From positions 49,183-113,182 of the forward strand of contig DASVWI010000032.1 in assembly GCA_036389675.1 (NCBI GenBank): a stretch of 64,000 bases of DNA, given 5' to 3'. This DNA is from DASQYE01 sp036389675. Its GTDB lineage: Bacteria > Acidobacteriota > Blastocatellia > Pyrinomonadales > Pyrinomonadaceae. Every line of letters begins with the position of its first letter. Position 1 is the stretch's first letter. The notes beneath the pieces are model-generated. The model did no database searches, was not told where the DNA came from, and saw nothing but the letters and a program-made list of their open reading frames with translations. Made by a program: the position numbers and the translations under genes. Shown one piece after another: positions 59,534 through 64,000 of the stretch.

Positions 59534-60835
59534 TTATTCTATCGCGCCCCTGTCTCGCAGCAGCTTCATCACTTCCTTTTCATCGTCCTCGCGCGCATGC
59601 CTGAGCGCAGTCCATTCCTCTTCGTCCCTCACATTTATTTGTGCCCCTGCCTCAAGCAGCGCCTTGACGTTGTCGATGAGTCCCTCTCTGGCCGCTGCCA
59701 TCAAAGCCGTCTGTCCCTTCTCATCCTTCGCCTCAATCTTAGCCCCGGCACTGATCAGGGCTTTCAGCACGTCCGTATTATCCAGTCGCGCCGCCATTAT
59801 GAGCGCCGTTTCCCCGTCGTCGTCCTTCACCTCAAGGTCTGCCCCGGCTTTAATCAGGGCGCGCACGGTCTCTGCGCTGACGCCCTCGCTCAGGAACATG
59901 AGCGCGGTCTCGCCATTCCTGTTCTGCCTGTTAACCTCCGCCCCGGCGTGAAGCAATACGAGCATCATCTCACGATTGTCATGTGCCGCCGCCTGTGCCA
60001 GCGCCGTCGAGTCAATAGATTTGTCCAGCACGTCCGGGTCTACGCCTGAGGCGAGCAGCTTTTTGACGCTAGCAAGATCATTCTCATAGGCAGCTTTGAC
60101 CAGAGGCTCGCTCGGCGTTGCGACAGCGACTATGCCCATCGTCGCTATCACGGTCGCGCTGACCTGAAGAATGGTATCCACGTGCGACACCTCGCCCGAC
60201 TGCAAGATGATGCCCTTGTTTTCCAATCCGCTGAAGCCCGGCGATTCCACCTTGAGCGTATAGTTCCCCGGCTCTAAGGAATCGAACCTGTATGCGCCGT
60301 TATCATCGCTGGCGGTCTCTTGTTCCAACTGCGTGCCTTCATTAATAAGTTTGATTTTGGCTCCGGGAATCACCGCGCCGTTCGGGTCGAGTATTGTTCC
60401 CGTGAGCGAGGCAGAGCCGGTCTGCACATCACGCACAAACTTCCGCTCCCCTGCGGCCAGCTGATAGCCGGCGGGAAGCGGCTCATCCGACGACGAAGGC
60501 GTGCGTGCCACCACATTCATGGACAGGCTCAGCGCGGCTGTGAATGCGCCAGCCGCGATCCTAGATGTCCGTCTGGTTATCTGATGAAGCTGTTGGGGCA
60601 GGCTCGCCGTCTGAATAGAGCGATCAGGCGCGCTGTAGTACCTGACGCAGAGACGGCCCTTCGATTTTGCGACCAGCCGCAGTGCGTCTTTCTGCGTCAT
60701 CTCTGAAAGATTATGCACGCTCCGCTGGCAATGGCCGCAGAATCTCACCCTGTCGTTACCCGCCATGGAATCCCATTCGACGGAACAGGGAGAAGAGACA
60801 CTGATATCATCAAGAGAGCTGACACGTTTAGGCAT
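59534..60835 (-). CDS. Membrane protein with Cys-rich N-terminal domain, carboxypeptidase-regulatory domain and ankyrin repeats
   Basis: 433 aa. N-terminus (1-80) has a Cys pattern CSVEWDSM...RVRFCGHCQRSVHNLSEMT...GRLCVRYY, a metal-binding module seen at the N-terminus of many Acidobacteriota and Bacteroidota membrane proteins. One membrane helix follows (~92-110), then a CarboxypepD_reg-like beta domain (~140-205, GTILDPNGAVIPGAKIKLIN) and about five ankyrin repeats (~250-430, AAREGLIDNVKALLEAGAQIN). Topology suggests a cytoplasmic sensing module attached to an exported repeat array. Function unknown. Confidence 0.8.
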   Translation of the reverse strand: MPKRVSSLDDISVSSPCSVEWDSMAGNDRVRFCGHCQRSVHNLSEMTQKDALRLVAKSKGRLCVRYYSAPDRSIQTASLPQQLHQITRRTSRIAAGAFTAALSLSMNVVARTPSSSDEPLPAGYQLAAGERKFVRDVQTGSASLTGTILDPNGAVIPGAKIKLINEGTQLEQETASDDNGAYRFDSLEPGNYTLKVESPGFSGLENKGIILQSGEVSHVDTILQVSATVIATMGIVAVATPSEPLVKAAYENDLASVKKLLASGVDPDVLDKSIDSTALAQAAAHDNREMMLVLLHAGAEVNRQNRNGETALMFLSEGVSAETVRALIKAGADLEVKDDDGETALIMAARLDNTDVLKALISAGAKIEAKDEKGQTALMAAAREGLIDNVKALLEAGAQINVRDEEEWTALRHAREDDEKEVMKLLRDRGAIE

Positions 60836-61317
60836 AGGCGTTCTCCTGTCAAATAGTGACTGATGGAGAGCCTGGGGAGATGCTCCTGATAATGCTACAC
60901 GTCGACAAGCAAATTAGAGACCTTAAACAAAGCCGCCGATTTTCGCATCAATACGCAGGTTCAGAACAAAGCTCCCTTGAGAAAACTAGATTGATCTTCA
61001 AAAATTCGGATAAATCAATAAGGCTCGTCCTTCAGGCAGGAACGCCATGTTAGACACGGCTTGTAAGCGGATTGTTCCCGCCGACAGGGAAAAAGAAGCA
61101 GGCTTCCGACCAAGCGCATCTCAAGCAGCATCCCGTCCATTCCAGTCTCCGCCCCGCGCGCACCTCTCATCAAGTCCGTCTGCGCGCCATTGACTAATAG
61201 AGCCTTTGCGTTATCCAGAGATTTCAGGTTATCCTCTCGCGTCTTGAAAGAAGGCCGCGCCCATGCTTTTTCACTCCTGCTCCAATCAGTTTTTTTGAAG
61301 AAGCGGCACACGGCAAT
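60836..61317. other. Non-coding gap upstream of the tRNA genes
   Basis: About 480 bases. A minus-strand frame (61015-61398) runs through it into the tRNA gene but has no support. Nothing else seen before the tRNA promoter at 61318. Confidence 0.4.
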
Positions 61318-61345
61318 TTGACAGCGAGGCGAAATCCGGTAGAAT
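61318..61345 (+). promoter_or_regulatory. Sigma70 promoter of the tRNA genes
   Basis: TTGACA (61318-61323, exact) with a 16-base spacer and TAGAAT (61340-61345, 5/6). It lies 38 bases before tRNA-Val. Confidence 0.75.
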
Positions 61346-61383
61346 GATGATTCGCTACTGATTTCGTGCCGCCAAAGATTTGC

Positions 61384-61458
61384 AGGCACGTACGTCAATG
61401 GTAGACGGCTTCCCTTACAAGGAAGAGGTTGGGGGTTCGAATCCCTCCGTGCCTACCA
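61384..61458 (+). tRNA. tRNA-Val (anticodon TAC)
   Basis: Acceptor AGGCACG/CGTGCCT, anticodon stem CTTCC/GGAAG with loop CTTACAA (anticodon TAC), T-arm with GGTTCGAATCC, CCA encoded. D-arm stem is only three pairs (GTC/GAC). Confidence 0.93.
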
Positions 61459-61503
61459 CTTAAAGTTTCGGGTCTACGGTCTGAATTCAAGACCGGATTT
61501 GAA

Positions 61504-61587
<84 letters not shown>

Positions 61588-61591
61588 AACC

Positions 61592-61633
61592 AAAGAGCGC
61601 CTGCACCTTAACTGGTGCAGGCGCTTTAGTTTT
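61592..61633 (+). terminator. Rho-independent terminator of the tRNA genes
   Basis: GCGCCTGCACC-TTAACT-GGTGCAGGCGC (61597-61624), a perfect 11-bp stem followed by TTTAGTTTT. Confidence 0.9.
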
Positions 61634-61875
61634 GGGCGCACGTTTGTTGAGGCTCGCGTGAGAGTTACCATTGAGCAGTCAGCCTGTTTAGCCCCGATCT
61701 GGACTTCTGTTACGCACGCGACACAGAGAATCTCAGCGGCCCGTGCCGGTGTCTTATAACCCTTAAGCGAAATCGCAGGTGAGCATGAAGGATAATAATA
61801 TGTCTCCGCTGGTTGACGGTTTCAATGTAAGATTGCAGTATGACCGACTCCAATATCGCGATGACAGGTGATCGT

Positions 61876-62766
61876 ATGAAGAGACCGATTCGTATCTTAT
61901 TGCAAACCACCATCCCGGCAACGGCGGACGACTGGCACATCGGCAGGTTTTCACTGCTCGTTGAACACCTGAGCGGGCTTAAAGACCGGGACGGCGATGT
62001 GCTTTGTGAAGTGACGGCGCGTGACCGTGAGACGAACGACGAGGGCGACGATGAAGTGCTGAGCCGGCTTGATGTCACGGACTTTGACGAGCTGTGGCTC
62101 TTCGCCGTGGACACGGGCGACGGGCTGAGCGTGGCAGACTGTGAAGGCATCACGCGTTTTCGCCAGCGCGGCGGCGGCATCCTCTCCACACGCGACCATC
62201 AAGACCTGGGCTCTTCGCTCTGCACGCTCGGCGGCATAGGGCGCGCGCACTTTTTTCACAGCAAGCATCAAGACCCGGACGAGACCAGACACGCGCGCGA
62301 CGATCAGGATACGAAAGACATCCTTTGGCCCAACTATCACTCGGGCAGCAATGGCGACTACCAGAAGGTCACGCCAACCGAGCCGGTGCACGAACTCTTA
62401 CGCAACGCTTCATCCCCCTCGGGCCGCATAGAGTATTTCCCGGCGCACCCGCACGAAGGCGGTGTCGGAGTGCCGGAAAATGATAGCCGGGCGCGCGTGA
62501 TAGCAACGGGCACGAGTAAGGTCACGAAGCGCCCCTTCAACCTGATCGTCGCCTTCGAGAAAGAGCAGGACAGGCACGGCAATACCCTTGGGCGGGCCAT
62601 CGCAGAGTCGAGCTTTCATCATTTCGTCGATTACAACTGGGATCCTTCAATGGGCTGCCCGAGCTTTGTCGCGGAGACCCCCGGCGACCAGATTGAAAGA
62701 GAGCCCGAGCGGCTCGCAGACGTGAAGGCTTACGTCGGCAACCTGGCCCGCTGGCTCGCCGGTTGA
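61876..62766 (+). CDS. ThuA-like protein of unknown function
   Basis: 296 aa (ATG 61876, AGGTG upstream; ATG 61840 possible). RILLQTTIPATADDWHIGRFSLLVEHL, LWLFAVDTGDGLSVADCEGITRFRQRGGGILSTRDHQDLG and IEYFPAHPHEGGVGVP recall the glutamine-amidotransferase-like fold of ThuA or other class-I GAT-like hydrolases, but no nucleophile Cys is clear. Function unknown. Confidence 0.65.
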   Translation: MKRPIRILLQTTIPATADDWHIGRFSLLVEHLSGLKDRDGDVLCEVTARDRETNDEGDDEVLSRLDVTDFDELWLFAVDTGDGLSVADCEGITRFRQRGGGILSTRDHQDLGSSLCTLGGIGRAHFFHSKHQDPDETRHARDDQDTKDILWPNYHSGSNGDYQKVTPTEPVHELLRNASSPSGRIEYFPAHPHEGGVGVPENDSRARVIATGTSKVTKRPFNLIVAFEKEQDRHGNTLGRAIAESSFHHFVDYNWDPSMGCPSFVAETPGDQIEREPERLADVKAYVGNLARWLAG

Positions 62767-62852
62767 CTTCCCGCCTGCGACAAGGTCTGGAGTCGTTCTC
62801 ACAACCGGGCCGCGGCTTCCGTCCAGACAGTTTTCGGTGAAAGCGAGGACTT

Positions 62853-63764
62853 ATGATCTCAATGAAGAGTCTCTCCGAACATGTCCTGCGCCTACTCGCG
62901 CTGCTGGCGATCTTAATAGCCGCGTGTACGGTCGCTCCTGCCTGCGAGCCCTGCCTCGCTGAAAAGAGCTTGAATTGGGAACAGTCCATCAGGGAAGCTT
63001 CCCTGATCGTCGTCGGCTCTCGCGTCGGCGCGGTCATGCAAGCGCCTGAAGGCGAGCAGCCTCAACAGATCAAGGTTCAGGTCGGGCGCGTGTTGCGTGG
63101 GAGCGTCAGGGAGAATCAGATCACTGTGCATAGCTGGAGCGGGATGTGTCCTTACGGAGTGGTGCTGAATGATAATGATCAGTACGTCTTATTACTGAGG
63201 GACGGCGGGGAGTTTTACAATGCGGTGGCGATGTGCAGCGTCAAGGCCATGCGTATCGCCGGCGGCAAGGAAGAGAGCGTGGTGCTCGACCCCTATGCGA
63301 AAGAGGAGCTGCCGCTCGCGCAACTCCTGCGTGATTACATCGCGCCGCCCGAGTACAAGCGCGTCATCGAATTTTTGCAATACCTGAAGGGCAGCGGCAG
63401 CCCCGACGTTCAGGGTGCTTTCGATGAAAACCTCGGCGGGCACTGGCGGGTTGACGAGCTACTCTCCTATATCTCAAAGAATGTTCTGACCGTCTTCAAC
63501 ATCAACGACAAACGCACGCAGCGCTATTCCATGGCGGAGCTTCGCCGCCTGTTGAGCAGCAAAAACAACAAGGCATCCAAGTCCTTTATCCATCTGGGCT
63601 ACATCTACGCCCAACCCTACCCGCAATACTCTACGCTCAAATACGAGCCGCGGGCGAACGGCGTCGTCCTTAACATGTCGGGCTGGTATCGCCTCACATT
63701 CAAGCGCGAAGACGGCGCGCTCAAATTAACAAAGCTGGAATACCTACAGGTCGAGGGCGATTGA
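62853..63764 (+). CDS. Secreted protein of unknown function
   Basis: 303 aa. Signal peptide (~1-30), mature part begins with a Cys pair (CEPCLAEKSLNWEQSIREASLIVVGSRVG) reminiscent of TIMP/netrin-like (NTR) or CXXC domains, then VQVGRVLRGSVRENQITVHSWSGMCPYG with another Cys (MCSVK later). The C-terminal half (~180-303) is unrelated and unrecognised. GCGAGGAC upstream of ATG 62853. Confidence 0.6.
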   Translation: MISMKSLSEHVLRLLALLAILIAACTVAPACEPCLAEKSLNWEQSIREASLIVVGSRVGAVMQAPEGEQPQQIKVQVGRVLRGSVRENQITVHSWSGMCPYGVVLNDNDQYVLLLRDGGEFYNAVAMCSVKAMRIAGGKEESVVLDPYAKEELPLAQLLRDYIAPPEYKRVIEFLQYLKGSGSPDVQGAFDENLGGHWRVDELLSYISKNVLTVFNINDKRTQRYSMAELRRLLSSKNNKASKSFIHLGYIYAQPYPQYSTLKYEPRANGVVLNMSGWYRLTFKREDGALKLTKLEYLQVEGD

Positions 63765-63967
63765 CCGAAGGGCGCGACGATTAAGACCTGTTTTCATCGC
63801 CTCATGGAAATCCGCTCGATGAGAGTGTTCAATGGCTAATGCTTCCGGCGAAAGCGATAAGCGGGCAGGCTCTGACTCCATTTGGCTTGATCATCGCGTC
63901 GGCATTGTCTCCTCCCGCGTCAGACCTTGTGTGTGATACGGCTCGCCGTGATATTGAAACGGCGCGC

Positions 63968-64000
63968 GCGAGGATGACACAAACTTTATGTCATCCTCGC
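63968..64000 (+). terminator. Terminator-like hairpin at the window end
   Basis: GCGAGGATGACA (63968-63979) pairs with TGTCATCCTCGC (63989-64000), loop CAAACTTTA. The window ends there, so any T-run is not visible. Confidence 0.55.

Noticed and set aside
61015..61398. 127-codon minus-strand frame upstream of the tRNA genes
   Set aside because: Overlaps tRNA-Val and its promoter and has no family or ribosome-binding site; possibly a remnant, not supported.

Overview
The window looks like part of a chromosome from an Acidobacteriota bacterium, most likely class Blastocatellia. This is inferred from GC-rich coding sequence, two VWFA-domain secreted proteins of the type widespread in Acidobacteria (37928-39256 and 56031-57314), several TPR and sigma54-activator proteins, a futalosine-type menaquinone cluster, and heptad-built intergenic palindromes. 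No phage, transposase, CRISPR array or rRNA is visible. Two tRNA genes (Val-TAC and Asp-GTC) lie at 61.4-61.6 kb.

Layout. 0.2-3.8 kb: an ABC-2 exporter with a TPR protein and LolA. 3.9-12.1 kb: a divergent citrate-synthase-like protein, then signalling genes (multi-PAS histidine kinase, RsbRD_N protein, response regulators, a histidine-kinase-like protein with a decayed ATPase domain, an NtrC-type activator). 12.7-18.9 kb: housekeeping genes (queD, dinG-like, glyA, rpiB, proS). 19-22 kb: a trypsin-TPR protease and an LCAT-like lipoprotein. 22.3-27 kb: larB, then ubiX-mqnP-mqnE-mqnD for menaquinone. 27.2-31.4 kb: a TPR-GAF-sigma54 activator, then a candidate sigma54 promoter with upstream repeat sites, a 61-residue secreted peptide with an internal duplication, and a translationally coupled pseudo-AAA+ protein. 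I consider this the best candidate for an undescribed system. 31.6-39.3 kb: a LolA-fold secreted protein, an acyltransferase, an M14 peptidase, a PAS-GAF-STAS regulator and a VWFA protein. 39.3-49.6 kb: glgC, then deoC and a second rpiB that both carry N-terminal helices resembling microcompartment encapsulation peptides, with a TIR-Clp_N-like-KAP NTPase between them, a two-gene 5'-nucleotidase, and hpt. 49.7-57.3 kb: metallo-beta-lactamase, RsbU-type phosphatase, deoB, serine hydrolase, VWFA protein. 57.4-64 kb: small proteins, a response regulator, an ankyrin protein, tRNAs and two uncharacterised proteins.

How the genes fit together. 5'-nucleotidase, Hpt, DeoB, DeoC and the two RpiB proteins make a scattered nucleoside and pentose-phosphate salvage set. 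The RsbRD_N, PAS-GAF-STAS and RsbU-type proteins suggest partner-switching stress signalling. Four families of dispersed inverted repeats sit at 3' ends of genes, often supplying the stop codon; family C gives UbiX and DeoB the same V-T-S-D tail.
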